Assembly (NCBI GenBank): GCA_964236465.1
Contig: CAXSBZ010000014.1
Location: forward strand, 11,749-75,748
Direction: 5' to 3'
Length of the DNA: 64,000 bases
Source: Mucilaginibacter_A sp964236465
Lineage (GTDB): Bacteria > Bacteroidota > Bacteroidia > Sphingobacteriales > Sphingobacteriaceae
The translations under genes and the position numbers were made by a program. This document shows, in pieces, positions 47,647 to 56,575 of the stretch. The notes beneath the pieces were generated by a model. That model was not told where the DNA came from. It ran no database searches and saw only the letters and a program-made list of their open reading frames with translations. Position 1 is the stretch's first letter, and each line of letters starts with the position of its first letter.

Positions 47647-49659
47647 ATGAATGTAAACACAGGAACAACAAACCTTGAACAGCTGGCCATTGATACGGTA
47701 AGGATACTGGCTGTTGACGGTGTTCAAAAAGCAAATTCTGGTCATCCGGGTATGCCAATGGGTGCAGCACCAATGGGCCACGTGCTATGGTCTGAAGAAA
47801 TGTATTACAGTCCTAAAAACCCGGAATGGGCTAACCGTGATCGTTTTATTCTTTCCGCCGGGCATGGCTGTATGTTGCAATATTGTTTTTTGCATCTTAC
47901 CGGTTATGATTTATCTATGGATGACCTCAAAAATTTCCGTCAGTTACATAGTAAAACAGCCGGCCACCCGGAATATGGTTTGACTCCTGGGATTGATGTA
48001 ACAACTGGTCCGTTGGGCCAGGGTTTTGCAAATGGTGTAGGTTTCGCTATCGGGCAAAAACATTTGGCTGGCCGTTATAACCAACCTGGCCACCATATTT
48101 TTGATTACAAAATTTTTGCCATCTGTAGTGATGGTGATATGATGGAAGGTGTAACTTCCGAGGCCGCTTCTTTGGCTTCACAATTAGAGTTAGGCAACCT
48201 GATTTATTTATACGATGATAATCATATTTCGATTGAAGGCGATACGGATATTGCTTTTACAGAGGATGTGGCTGCCCGTTTTAAAGCGTATGGCTGGCAC
48301 GTGCAGGTAGTAGAAGATGGTAATGATGTTGCTGCAATCAGAGCTGCGGTGCACAATGCCAAGATCGAAATCCGCAAGCCATCTTTAATAAAAGTTCGTA
48401 CGCATTTGGCTTACGGTAGTCCGAATAAAGTGGATACACCGGGAGCGCATGGTTCTCCGCTTGGCGAAAAAGAGGTAAGATTAGTTAAAGAAGGAATGGG
48501 TTTTGATCCGGACCAGTTTTTTTATGTGCCAAAAGAAGTATCTGATTTCTATTTGGAATGCGGAAAAAAAGGCGAAGAAAAAGAGCAGAAATGGAATGAA
48601 TCTTATGCTGCTTATAAAAAAGAATTTCCGGAATTAGCGGCCGAGTTTGAATTGTTAAGCAGCGGAAAATTACCGGAAGGCTGGCAAAATACGATCCCAA
48701 CTTACAAAGTAGAGGCTGGTAAAATTGCAACACGTAAAGCTTCTGGTGAAGTATTAAATGCTATTGCGCCGGTTTTGCCTGGTTTAATTGGTGGTGCTGC
48801 GGATTTGGCCCCATCTACAGAAACCAACCTGAAAAAATATGAATCTTTTACTGCGGAAGACCGCACCGGAAGAAATTTCCACTTCGGTATCCGTGAGCAC
48901 GCAATGGGTTCTGCTTTAAATGGTATGGTATTGACTAAAGGTATTATTCCTTACGGTGCAACTTTTTTGATTTTCTCAGAATACATGCGCCCGCCGATCC
49001 GTTTGGCAGCGATTATGAAAATCAGACCGATTTTTATTTATACGCACGATAGTATTGGTTTGGGTGAAGATGGGACCACGCACCAGCCGGTTGAGCAGCT
49101 GATTTCTTTGCGATCAATCCCGAACATCACTTTAATCCGCCCGGCTGATGCCAATGAAACTGCACAAGCCTGGCGCGTAGCGATAGAACACGTTGGCGGT
49201 CCGGTGATTATTGTACTGACCCGACAAGGTTTAACAACCATCGATCAGGAAAAATATGGTAAAGCAGAAAACTTAGAAAAAGGTGCTTACATATTATCTG
49301 ATGTAGAAAACCCGCAACTGTTGCTGATCGCTACCGGTTCTGAAGTAGAACTAATCATGAAAGCACAGGCAAAATTGCAGGAAGAAGGCATTGCAGCACG
49401 CGTAATCAGTATGCCATCCTGGGAATTGTTTGAAAAACAGGATGCTGCTTACAAAGAAAGTGTTCTCCCTAAAACCCTGAAAAAACGTTTGGCTGTAGAA
49501 ATGGCTTCTACTTTGGGCTGGCATAAATATGTTACTGATGAAGGTGATGTTTTAGGGATGCACACGTTCGGAGAGTCTGCGCCAGCTGAAGAATTATATA
49601 AGCTTTTCGGCTTCACGGTAGAAAACGTTGTAGCCAAAGCCAAAGCATTGCTTGCATAA
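47647..49659 (+). CDS. tkt: Transketolase
   Basis: 670 residues, full length. Thiamine diphosphate-binding motifs are SGHPGMPMGAAPMGHVLW, TGPLGQGFANGVGFAIG and ICSDGDMMEGVTSEAASLA with the GDG...N motif continuing to YDDNHISIEG. The second domain has the catalytic Glu in HFGIREHAMGSALNGM, and THDSIGLGEDGTTHQPVEQL binds the sugar phosphate. It transfers two-carbon units in the non-oxidative pentose phosphate pathway. An inverted pair of the dispersed repeat begins 8 bp after its stop. Confidence 0.98.
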   Translation: MNVNTGTTNLEQLAIDTVRILAVDGVQKANSGHPGMPMGAAPMGHVLWSEEMYYSPKNPEWANRDRFILSAGHGCMLQYCFLHLTGYDLSMDDLKNFRQLHSKTAGHPEYGLTPGIDVTTGPLGQGFANGVGFAIGQKHLAGRYNQPGHHIFDYKIFAICSDGDMMEGVTSEAASLASQLELGNLIYLYDDNHISIEGDTDIAFTEDVAARFKAYGWHVQVVEDGNDVAAIRAAVHNAKIEIRKPSLIKVRTHLAYGSPNKVDTPGAHGSPLGEKEVRLVKEGMGFDPDQFFYVPKEVSDFYLECGKKGEEKEQKWNESYAAYKKEFPELAAEFELLSSGKLPEGWQNTIPTYKVEAGKIATRKASGEVLNAIAPVLPGLIGGAADLAPSTETNLKKYESFTAEDRTGRNFHFGIREHAMGSALNGMVLTKGIIPYGATFLIFSEYMRPPIRLAAIMKIRPIFIYTHDSIGLGEDGTTHQPVEQLISLRSIPNITLIRPADANETAQAWRVAIEHVGGPVIIVLTRQGLTTIDQEKYGKAENLEKGAYILSDVENPQLLLIATGSEVELIMKAQAKLQEEGIAARVISMPSWELFEKQDAAYKESVLPKTLKKRLAVEMASTLGWHKYVTDEGDVLGMHTFGESAPAEELYKLFGFTVENVVAKAKALLA

Positions 49660-49660
49660 A

Positions 49661-49742
49661 TTTACCCGATAAAAGAAGCATTAGCCTCACCCCAACCCTT
49701 TTTAAAAGAGAGGGCGCAGGCCGATGCTTCTTTTATCAACCT
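49661..49742. repeat. Inverted pair of the dispersed repeat, split by another repeat sequence
   Basis: Forward GATAAAAGAAGCAT at 49668-49681 and its exact reverse complement at 49724-49737 (with outer AACCT) enclose 42 bp. The enclosed part contains CCTCACCCCAACCC and AAAGAGAGGG, similar to a short CCTCACCCC...GAGAGGG intergenic repeat seen in many bacterial genomes. It lies between tkt and rpiB. Confidence 0.85.
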
Positions 49743-49755
49743 AAAATCAATAAAA

Positions 49756-50199
49756 ATGAAAGTTGGAGTTGCAGCGGATCATGGTGGTTTTGAACTGAAA
49801 GAAATGCTTAGGGATTACCTAAAAAATTTGGGTCATGAAGTGATTGATTTTGGTGCCCAATCATTGGTACAGTTGGATGATTTTCCTGATTACGTCGTTC
49901 CTCTGGCAAAAGCTGTAGCAAATAATGAAGTGGAACGCGGTATTGCCGTTTGCGGAAGCGGCGTTGGGGCTTGCATTGTTGCTAATAAAGTTGCTGGTGT
50001 TAGGGCGGCATTAATTACCGAACATTTTTCGGCACACCAGGGCGTGGAAGATGACGACATGAACCTGATGACGATTGGCGGCCGCGTGGTTGGTTTCAAC
50101 GTAGCACAGGAGCTGGTTAGTTCATTTTTAAAAGCAACATTTATCGGTGCCGAAAGACATTTGCGCCGCATGGAAAAAGTTCATCAATTAGAAAAATAA
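49756..50199 (+). CDS. rpiB: Ribose 5-phosphate isomerase B
   Basis: 147 residues of the RpiB/LacAB family: VGVAADHGGFELKEMLRDYL at the start, DFPDYVVPLAKAV and the active-site loop AVCGSGVGACIVANKVAGVRAAL with the conserved Cys. It interconverts ribulose 5-phosphate and ribose 5-phosphate. It lies between tkt and tal in a run of pentose phosphate genes on the same strand. A half-site of the dispersed repeat follows its stop within 4 bp. Confidence 0.95.
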   Translation: MKVGVAADHGGFELKEMLRDYLKNLGHEVIDFGAQSLVQLDDFPDYVVPLAKAVANNEVERGIAVCGSGVGACIVANKVAGVRAALITEHFSAHQGVEDDDMNLMTIGGRVVGFNVAQELVSSFLKATFIGAERHLRRMEKVHQLEK

Positions 50200-50202
50200 C
50201 CT

Positions 50203-50216
50203 TATAAAAGAAGTAT
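50203..50216 (+). repeat. Dispersed repeat half-site in the tal translation start region
   Basis: TATAAAAGAAGTAT occupies nearly the whole rpiB-tal gap and ends 1 bp before the tal ATG, so it could double as the ribosome-binding region. Confidence 0.7.
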
Positions 50217-50217
50217 C

Positions 50218-51318
50218 ATGGCAAACAGACTTAAAAAAATACATGAACTCGGCCAAAGCATTTGGCTGGATTTCATCGACCGCCGGATTATGGATTCCGG
50301 TGATATGCAAAAACTAATCACCGAAGATGGCATACGAGGTGTAACCTCAAACCCGGCTATCTTTGAAAAAGCCTTCAGCAGCAGTTCTGATTATGATGAA
50401 GACATTGCCAAGCTGGCCAAAGAAGGCAAAAGCAATGACGATATTTTTTATGGCGTTGCGGTAGAAGACATCAAACGGGCTGCCGATATGTTTATGCAGG
50501 TTTATGAAGATGAAGTAAAAGGTGCTGACGGTTATGTAAGCCTGGAAGTATCACCGCGTTTTGCAAATGATACCGAAGCAACAACCAAACAAGCTTTGGA
50601 ACTTTGGAAAGCCGTGCATAAAGACAACGTGATGATCAAAATCCCAGGAACGAAAGAAGGTTTGCCAGCGATACAAAAATGTATTGCAGAAGGATTGAAT
50701 ATCAATGTAACCCTGCTTTTTGGTTTGGAAAGATATGAAGCCGTTACCGAAGCATATATTGCAGGTTTGGAAGAACGTGCAGCAGCCGGAAAAGAGATTG
50801 AATATGTTTCTTCTGTAGCCAGTTTCTTTTTAAGCCGAATCGATGTTTTGGTTGATCCAATGCTTCAGGAAAAAGGTTTAGCTAATTTGAAAGGTGAAAT
50901 TGCTATTGCATCCGCAAAAAAAGCCTACGAAATTTATAAACGCGTTTTCAGCACAGAACGTTGGAAAAAACTCGAAGAAAAAGGAGCGAAACCACAGCGT
51001 TTGCTTTGGGCAAGCACCGGTAGCAAAGATCCTGCTTTTTCTGATGTGAAATATGTAGAAGCTTTGATCGGTAAAGATACGGTTGATACCATCCCGATGG
51101 ACACATTGGTTGCTTTCCGCGATCATGGTAATGCAGAAAATACTTTGGAAGAAGGGCTGGATAAAGCAACCGCAACTTTAGAGCAGATAAAAACAGCAGG
51201 TATCGATCTGGCCAAAATTACACAACAATTGGAGGATGAAGGAATCGAAAAATTCAATCAGCCTTATGATAAATTGCTAGCAGCTATTGAAAAGCAAAAG
51301 CAATCAGCAGTAGCTTAA
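50218..51318 (+). CDS. tal: Transaldolase
   Basis: 366 residues, the longer actinobacterial/Bacteroidota type (TIGR00876-like). Key segments are SIWLDFIDRRIMDSG, GVTSNPAIFEKAFS, VSLEVSPRFA, the Schiff-base Lys in VMIKIPGTKEGLPAIQ and NINVTLLFGLERYEAV. It transfers a dihydroxyacetone unit between sugar phosphates in the non-oxidative branch. The HAD phosphatase gene starts 5 bp after its stop. A variant repeat core (51186-51199) is read as IKTAG. Confidence 0.96.
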   Translation: MANRLKKIHELGQSIWLDFIDRRIMDSGDMQKLITEDGIRGVTSNPAIFEKAFSSSSDYDEDIAKLAKEGKSNDDIFYGVAVEDIKRAADMFMQVYEDEVKGADGYVSLEVSPRFANDTEATTKQALELWKAVHKDNVMIKIPGTKEGLPAIQKCIAEGLNINVTLLFGLERYEAVTEAYIAGLEERAAAGKEIEYVSSVASFFLSRIDVLVDPMLQEKGLANLKGEIAIASAKKAYEIYKRVFSTERWKKLEEKGAKPQRLLWASTGSKDPAFSDVKYVEALIGKDTVDTIPMDTLVAFRDHGNAENTLEEGLDKATATLEQIKTAGIDLAKITQQLEDEGIEKFNQPYDKLLAAIEKQKQSAVA

Positions 51319-51323
51319 TTGAT

Positions 51324-51941
51324 ATGGAAGCCGGCTATCCCAAAATTTTGTTTCTGGATGTTGGCGGTGTTTTGCTGACAAACGGTTGGGCGCACGAATC
51401 GCGCCAGCTGGCTGCAAAAATTTTTGAAATAGATTATGCAGAAATGGAAGCTCTGCATAATCTTATTTTTAATATTTATGAGATCGGAAAAATCACTTTA
51501 GATGAATACCTGGATACTGTAGTTTTTAATCATCCTCGAAATTTTACCCGTGAAGACTTTAAAGCCTTTATTTTCTCGGAATCAAAAGAATTGCCTGGCT
51601 TATTGCAATGGCTGATCGAATGGAAAAAGAACTGTAGCTTTCGTATCATTTCAATCAATAATGAAGGCAAAGAGTTGAATGATTACCGCATCAAAAAATT
51701 TGGTTTGCACCGGTGTTTTGATGCTTTTGTTTCATCCTGTGATGTGGGGATGCGGAAACCGGACCCATCCATTTTTAAACTGGCAATGGGAATTGCACAA
51801 GCCAATCCGCTTCAATGTTACTATTTTGATGACCGGCCAATGCTGGTAGAAGTAGCCAGAAGAACGGGCATCAATGTGTATCAGCATAAAGATTTTGAAT
51901 CAACCAAACAGATTTTAGAAAATATTCAATCACAATTTTAA
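51324..51941 (+). CDS. HAD-superfamily phosphatase in the pentose phosphate cluster
   Basis: 205 residues. HAD motif I is LFLDVGGVLL (nucleophile Asp, second acid replaced by Gly as in YihX-type sugar phosphatases), motif II is FRIISINNEGK, motif III includes RKPDPSIF and motif IV YYFDDRPMLVEVA. YihX-like enzymes act on glucose 1-phosphate and other sugar phosphates, so a role in clearing pathway by-products is plausible. It lies 5 bp after tal and 10 bp before gnd, inside the operon. Confidence 0.82.
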   Translation: MEAGYPKILFLDVGGVLLTNGWAHESRQLAAKIFEIDYAEMEALHNLIFNIYEIGKITLDEYLDTVVFNHPRNFTREDFKAFIFSESKELPGLLQWLIEWKKNCSFRIISINNEGKELNDYRIKKFGLHRCFDAFVSSCDVGMRKPDPSIFKLAMGIAQANPLQCYYFDDRPMLVEVARRTGINVYQHKDFESTKQILENIQSQF

Positions 51942-51951
51942 ATTAAAAAAA

Positions 51952-53388
51952 ATGCCGGACGATAAATACACATTTGGAATGATCGGGCTTGGAACCATGG
52001 GCAGAAACTTGCTGCTAAACATGGCCGAACATGATTTTTTGGTGGCAGGCTACGATAAAGATGTCGACAAAATTGCCCTACTGGAAAAAGAAGGCGAAGG
52101 CAAACCGGTAAAAGGGTTTAAATCTCTGCCGGAATTTATTAGCAGTTTGGAAAAGCCACGCGCTATAATGATGCTGGTTCCGGCCGGAAAAATTGTGGAC
52201 AGTGTGATCGAAGACCTGGTCCCGTTGATGGAAGAAGGCGATATTATTATTGATGGCGGAAATTCACATTTTACAGATACCAACATTCGTGTAGAATATC
52301 TGCAAACCAAAAAATTGCATTTTTTCGGAATGGGTATTTCCGGTGGAGAAGAAGGCGCACGAAAAGGCCCGAGCATGATGCCGGGAGGCGACAAAGAAGC
52401 TTATGCGCATGTAAAAAATATTTTAAATGCCATTGCAGCAAAAGTAGATGATGAGCCTTGCGTTACTTATATCGGCCCGGGTGCTTCGGGCCATTTTGTA
52501 AAAATGGTGCATAATGGGATTGAATATGGCTTGATGCAGCTGATTTCAGAAACTTATGAAATTATGCAAAAAGGCTTGGATATGGACGATCAGGCTATCC
52601 AGGAAGTTTTTGCAAAATGGAATGAAGGCAGGCTAAAATCCTACCTGCTCGAAATTACCAAAGATATTTTCGCTTTTAAAAAGGAAGGTACCGATCAGCT
52701 TCTTTTGAATGATATAAAAGATGAAGCCCGTGCCAAAGGAACAGGTAAATGGACTTCGCAAATTTCAATGGACTTGGAAATCCCGTTGCCAACTATTGAT
52801 ATGGCTGTTTCTATACGTGATCTTTCTAAGTATAAAACATTGCGGATCAAACTTTCCGAACTTTACAATGAAGATCTTCCTGCCATGTCAGAAAATAAAG
52901 AGGAGTTCCTGGAGCTGTTAGAACAAGCTTTTTATTTCAATACCGTCATGACTTACACACAAGGAATGCACCTGTTGTTTAAAGCTTCATTGGATTATCA
53001 CTACAAGTTAGATTTGGGTGCTATTGCCAGCATTTGGAGAGGTGGATGTATCATCCGTTCAGAATTTTTGAATGTGATTACCAAAGCATATCATCACAAC
53101 GACAACCTGGAGCTTCTTTTACTGGATGAAACTGTGCAAGGGCTGATTAAAGAAACTGCAAATAGTATCCGTACCGTTGTTGCTGCAGCTTCCAAATCCG
53201 GGATTGCTATTCCGGCTTATGGTTCCTGCCTGAGTTATTTTGAAGATTTCTGCACTAAAAATATGCCGTCTAACCTTATTCAGGCGCAACGTGATTATTT
53301 CGGCGCACATACTTATGAACTGGTTGGTAAAGAAGGTGTTTTCCATACTGAATGGCAGGCAATTCCTTCTGCAAAAACCAATAATTGA
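51952..53388 (+). CDS. gnd: 6-phosphogluconate dehydrogenase, decarboxylating
   Basis: 478 residues. The N-terminal cofactor motif is FGMIGLGTMGRNLLLNMAEHD. The catalytic and substrate residues lie in IIDGGNSHFTDT, GMGISGGEEGARKGPSMMPGG, and HFVKMVHNGIEYGLMQLISE with the Lys general base. RGGCIIRSEFL and the C-terminal tail complete the family pattern. It oxidises 6-phosphogluconate to ribulose 5-phosphate with release of CO2 and NAD(P)H. A repeat half-site begins 4 bp after its stop, before zwf. Confidence 0.98.
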   Translation: MPDDKYTFGMIGLGTMGRNLLLNMAEHDFLVAGYDKDVDKIALLEKEGEGKPVKGFKSLPEFISSLEKPRAIMMLVPAGKIVDSVIEDLVPLMEEGDIIIDGGNSHFTDTNIRVEYLQTKKLHFFGMGISGGEEGARKGPSMMPGGDKEAYAHVKNILNAIAAKVDDEPCVTYIGPGASGHFVKMVHNGIEYGLMQLISETYEIMQKGLDMDDQAIQEVFAKWNEGRLKSYLLEITKDIFAFKKEGTDQLLLNDIKDEARAKGTGKWTSQISMDLEIPLPTIDMAVSIRDLSKYKTLRIKLSELYNEDLPAMSENKEEFLELLEQAFYFNTVMTYTQGMHLLFKASLDYHYKLDLGAIASIWRGGCIIRSEFLNVITKAYHHNDNLELLLLDETVQGLIKETANSIRTVVAAASKSGIAIPAYGSCLSYFEDFCTKNMPSNLIQAQRDYFGAHTYELVGKEGVFHTEWQAIPSAKTNN

Positions 53389-53391
53389 TCA

Positions 53392-53405
53392 ATACTTCTT
53401 TTACC
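53392..53405 (-). repeat. Dispersed repeat half-site between gnd and zwf
   Basis: ATACTTCTTTTACC followed by TACCT, the outer extension. Confidence 0.75.
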
Positions 53406-53434
53406 TACCTTTTTTTATCATTAATGAAATTATA

Positions 53435-54946
53435 ATGAAATCAACTAAGAATCAGCCAACAGTATTTGTGATTTTTGGTGGTACCGGCGATTTAAACTGG
53501 CGAAAAATCACACCCGCGCTATATAATTTGTTTTTGGATGATTGGCTGCCAAATCAATTTGCCATCATCGGCACAGGCAGGACACAGTTATCCAACGAAG
53601 ATTTTAATGCGAAACTGCTGGATGGAATCAACCAGTTTTCACGCAGCGGAAAAGCAGATGCGGAAAAATGGAAAACATTCTCGGCAAATATTGTTTATCA
53701 ACCCGCAGATTTGAACGATGCCGAAACTTATAACGAGTTTGGCAACCTGATTAAAAACTATGAAGCTGAATGGCAGCAGCAGGAGGCAAACGTGATTTAT
53801 TACCTGGCTGTTGCGCCGCAGTTTTTCCCAATCATTGCAGAAAATATTTCTAAAAGTAAACTGGCTACCAACCCAGAAAAAACCAGGATAGTGATCGAAA
53901 AACCTTTTGGCCACGACCTGGAATCAGCAAAATCTTTGAATAAATTGCTTGCCGGTATTTTTGAAGAAAAACAGATCTACCGGATTGACCACTACTTGGG
54001 CAAGGAAACCGTACAAAATATCCTCACTTTCCGCTTTGCCAATTCACTGTTGGAACCTCTGTGGAACCGGAATTATATCGAGCATGTGCAAATCTCTGTA
54101 ACAGAACAATTGGGTGTAGCCGATCGGGGAGATTATTACGAAGGTGCAGGGGCTATGCGCGATATGATCCAGAACCACATCCTGCAGCTGCTTTGTTTGG
54201 TTGCAATGGAAATTCCGGTAAACTTTGATGCCGACGAGATCCGAAATAAAAAGGTAGATGTGCTGAATGCTATGCGTCGTTTTACACCAGAAAACATCAA
54301 AAATTCTGCAGTACGTGGTCAGTACGCCAAAGGTTGGATTAAGGGAAAAGAAGTGCCGGGTTATCGCCAGGAAAAAAATGTAGCTCCGGAATCCAATACA
54401 GAAACTTTTGCTGCGGTTAAGTTTTTTGTGGATAATTGGCGCTGGCAAGGTGTGCCGTTTTATGTTCGTACCGGAAAAAGGCTGCATCAGTCTGCATCGG
54501 TTATCAGCATTCAATTTAAAGACGTTCCACATCCAGTTTTTCCAGCAGAAGCAACTGAAAGCTGGCAGCAGAACAGGTTGATTATCAGTATACAACCGGA
54601 AATGAGCATTCGTTTGCAAGTGCAGGCAAAACGCCCTGGCGTGGATATGGTGATCAATACGGTGGATATGGTTTTTGATTATAAAGGCACTTACACCACC
54701 GAAACGCCGGAAGCTTACGAAACTTTGCTGCTGGATACTATGCAAGGCGACCAAACTTTGTTTATGCGCGCCGATCAGGTAGAAGCTGCCTGGACGCTGA
54801 TTATGCCAATTCTAAATGTTTGGGAAACTAAAAAAAGTTCTAAATTCCCAAATTATTCTTCGGACTCCTGGGGGCCGGAAGTGGCAGAAGCCTTGATTGC
54901 ACGCGATGGTTTTCACTGGTTTACTTTGCCGGTTAAAGAAGATTAA
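53435..54946 (+). CDS. zwf: Glucose-6-phosphate 1-dehydrogenase
   Basis: 503 residues from the ATG at 53435; upstream in-frame codons lie within gnd. The cofactor motif VIFGGTGDLNWRKITPALYNL, IVIEKPFGHDLESA and the substrate-binding RIDHYLGKETVQNI with the conserved Lys and His are present, then GAGAMRDMIQNHILQLLCLV. It oxidises glucose 6-phosphate to 6-phosphogluconolactone, the first step of the oxidative branch. pgl starts 2 bp after the stop, so the two are translationally coupled. Confidence 0.97.
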   Translation: MKSTKNQPTVFVIFGGTGDLNWRKITPALYNLFLDDWLPNQFAIIGTGRTQLSNEDFNAKLLDGINQFSRSGKADAEKWKTFSANIVYQPADLNDAETYNEFGNLIKNYEAEWQQQEANVIYYLAVAPQFFPIIAENISKSKLATNPEKTRIVIEKPFGHDLESAKSLNKLLAGIFEEKQIYRIDHYLGKETVQNILTFRFANSLLEPLWNRNYIEHVQISVTEQLGVADRGDYYEGAGAMRDMIQNHILQLLCLVAMEIPVNFDADEIRNKKVDVLNAMRRFTPENIKNSAVRGQYAKGWIKGKEVPGYRQEKNVAPESNTETFAAVKFFVDNWRWQGVPFYVRTGKRLHQSASVISIQFKDVPHPVFPAEATESWQQNRLIISIQPEMSIRLQVQAKRPGVDMVINTVDMVFDYKGTYTTETPEAYETLLLDTMQGDQTLFMRADQVEAAWTLIMPILNVWETKKSSKFPNYSSDSWGPEVAEALIARDGFHWFTLPVKED

Positions 54947-54948
54947 CG

Positions 54949-55683
54949 ATGGATTTAAAGCTTAATATTTTTCCGGCAGAGCAGGAAGTGCTCACTGGAA
55001 TTGCGAAATATTTTATTGAAATTGCCAATCAGTCTATCGGCAAACAAGGTTTTTTCAACGTTTCATTATCGGGAGGAACTTCGCCCAAAAAACTGTACCA
55101 ATTACTCACAACGCCCGAATACCGGCAGCAGCTGGACTGGGCAAAGGTTTATTTTTTCTTTGGGGATGAACGTTATGTGCCCCAAAACTCGCCGGATAGC
55201 AATTTTTTGATGGTAAAAACAGCATTGTTTGATCCTTTGCAAATAGCTGATGATCAGATTTTTGATGTTAATACTTCGCTTTCGGCGGAAGCTGCTGCGG
55301 CTGATTATGCTGATCAAATCAACGCACATTTCAAAAACGAAAAAGTTTGTTTTGATCTGATTTTACTGGGTTTAGGAGACAATTCGCACACGGCATCTTT
55401 GTTTCCGCATACCACGGTTTTGGCTGAAAAAGAAGCTACTGTAAAAGCGGTTTTTTTGGAAGACCAGCAAGTTTTCCGTATTACCAAAACTGCTAAAATG
55501 ATTAACCAGGCGCATCATATTGCATTTTTATTGTTTGGAGCAGGCAAAGCCGAAGCGGTGAAACATGTTTTGGAAGACCCAAGCGATACGGAAGAATATC
55601 CGGCACAATTAATCAAGCCGGAAAGTGGTGATGTACAGTGGTTTATGGATGAAGCTGCTTCGGCATTGCTTCAGCATAAATAA
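54949..55683 (+). CDS. pgl: 6-phosphogluconolactonase
   Basis: 244 residues of the NagB/SOL-type lactonase family: FNVSLSGGTSPKKLYQLL, VYFFFGDERYVPQNSPDSNFLM, and LILLGLGDNSHTASLFPHT with the catalytic His. It hydrolyses the product of Zwf. It is the last gene of the cluster, with a repeat half-site and a strong terminator after it. The repeat core at 55212-55225 is read as VKTAL. Confidence 0.96.
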   Translation: MDLKLNIFPAEQEVLTGIAKYFIEIANQSIGKQGFFNVSLSGGTSPKKLYQLLTTPEYRQQLDWAKVYFFFGDERYVPQNSPDSNFLMVKTALFDPLQIADDQIFDVNTSLSAEAAAADYADQINAHFKNEKVCFDLILLGLGDNSHTASLFPHTTVLAEKEATVKAVFLEDQQVFRITKTAKMINQAHHIAFLLFGAGKAEAVKHVLEDPSDTEEYPAQLIKPESGDVQWFMDEAASALLQHK

Positions 55684-55688
55684 TCCGG

Positions 55689-55702
55689 ATACTGTTTTTA
55701 TC
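55689..55702 (-). repeat. Dispersed repeat half-site after pgl (ACAG variant)
   Basis: ATACTGTTTTTATC followed by TACCTAAA. Confidence 0.8.
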
Positions 55703-55730
55703 TACCTAAATTTAGTAATGAATTTTTGTA

Positions 55731-55762
55731 AAGCGATAGTTTGTCAAACTATCGCTTTTTTT
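55731..55762 (+). terminator. Terminator of the pentose phosphate cluster
   Basis: AAGCGATAGTTT and AAACTATCGCTT pair over 12 bp around GTC and run into TTTTTT. Confidence 0.9.
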
Positions 55763-55829
55763 CTGTTTTGACGAACAATCCCGGTTTTGGCACGTCTGCT
55801 ACGATAAATAAGCTCAAGCTAAAAATGAT

Positions 55830-56558
55830 ATGAGATTTGAAAATAAAATTTGTTTGGTTACCGGCGGTGGTTCCGGCATTGGGAAAGCTACTTGCCTGCG
55901 CATGGCATCCGAAGGCGGAACGGTGATTGTGATCGATATCAACGAGCAGCACGGCAACGATACAGCCGAAACCATCCGCCAGCATAAAGGCAAGGCTACA
56001 TTTATTAAAACTGATTTAGCCATAGCTGAAGATATTAAAAATTGTGTGCAAAAAGTGATTGATGAATATAATCGGATTGATGTGCTGATAAACAATGCCG
56101 CTTTCATGACTTTTACCAAAATTGTTGATTTGGAAGAAAGCGATTGGGACAAGGTGATGAATATCAACCTGAAATCAGTTTTCCTTTTTTGTAGATACAG
56201 CTTGCCACACATGAAAAACGGCGCGGTGGTAAATATCAGCTCAGTTCATGCTTTCCAAACCACGCCCGAAGTTTTACCTTATGCAGCCAGTAAAGGTGGG
56301 ATAGAAGCTTTTACCCGTGGTTTAAGTTTGGAATATAAACCGGCACAAGCGCGCTTTAATTGTGTTGCGCCGGGCGCAGTTGATACGCCGATGCTATGGT
56401 CAAACCCAAACATAAAAGATGGGGTAGAAAAAATGGAAGGCCAGATTGGCAAGCCTGAAGAACTGGCTGCAGCAATTTGTTTTATGGCATCTGATGAAGC
56501 ATCGTACGTAAACGGAGCAACGTTGGTAGTGGATGGTAACCGTTTGGATAATCTGTAA
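55830..56558 (+). CDS. Short-chain dehydrogenase/reductase
   Basis: 242 residues of the classical SDR family. The Rossmann motif is CLVTGGGSGIGKATCLRMAS, followed by VLINNAAFM, the catalytic Ser in VNISSVHAF and the Tyr-Lys pair in YAASKGGIEAFTRGL. The C-terminal FMASDEASYVNGATLVVDGN is typical. The cofactor-selectivity Asp at the end of the second strand (VIDINEQ) favours NAD. The substrate is unknown. It is paired with the GH1-like gene that starts 17 bp downstream. Confidence 0.88.
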   Translation: MRFENKICLVTGGGSGIGKATCLRMASEGGTVIVIDINEQHGNDTAETIRQHKGKATFIKTDLAIAEDIKNCVQKVIDEYNRIDVLINNAAFMTFTKIVDLEESDWDKVMNINLKSVFLFCRYSLPHMKNGAVVNISSVHAFQTTPEVLPYAASKGGIEAFTRGLSLEYKPAQARFNCVAPGAVDTPMLWSNPNIKDGVEKMEGQIGKPEELAAAICFMASDEASYVNGATLVVDGNRLDNL

Positions 56559-56575
56559 ACCAGTACACAGCCTCT

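Noticed and set aside
54044..54754. Open frame antisense to zwf
   Set aside because: No protein-like composition or motif; zwf is fully conserved on the other strand.
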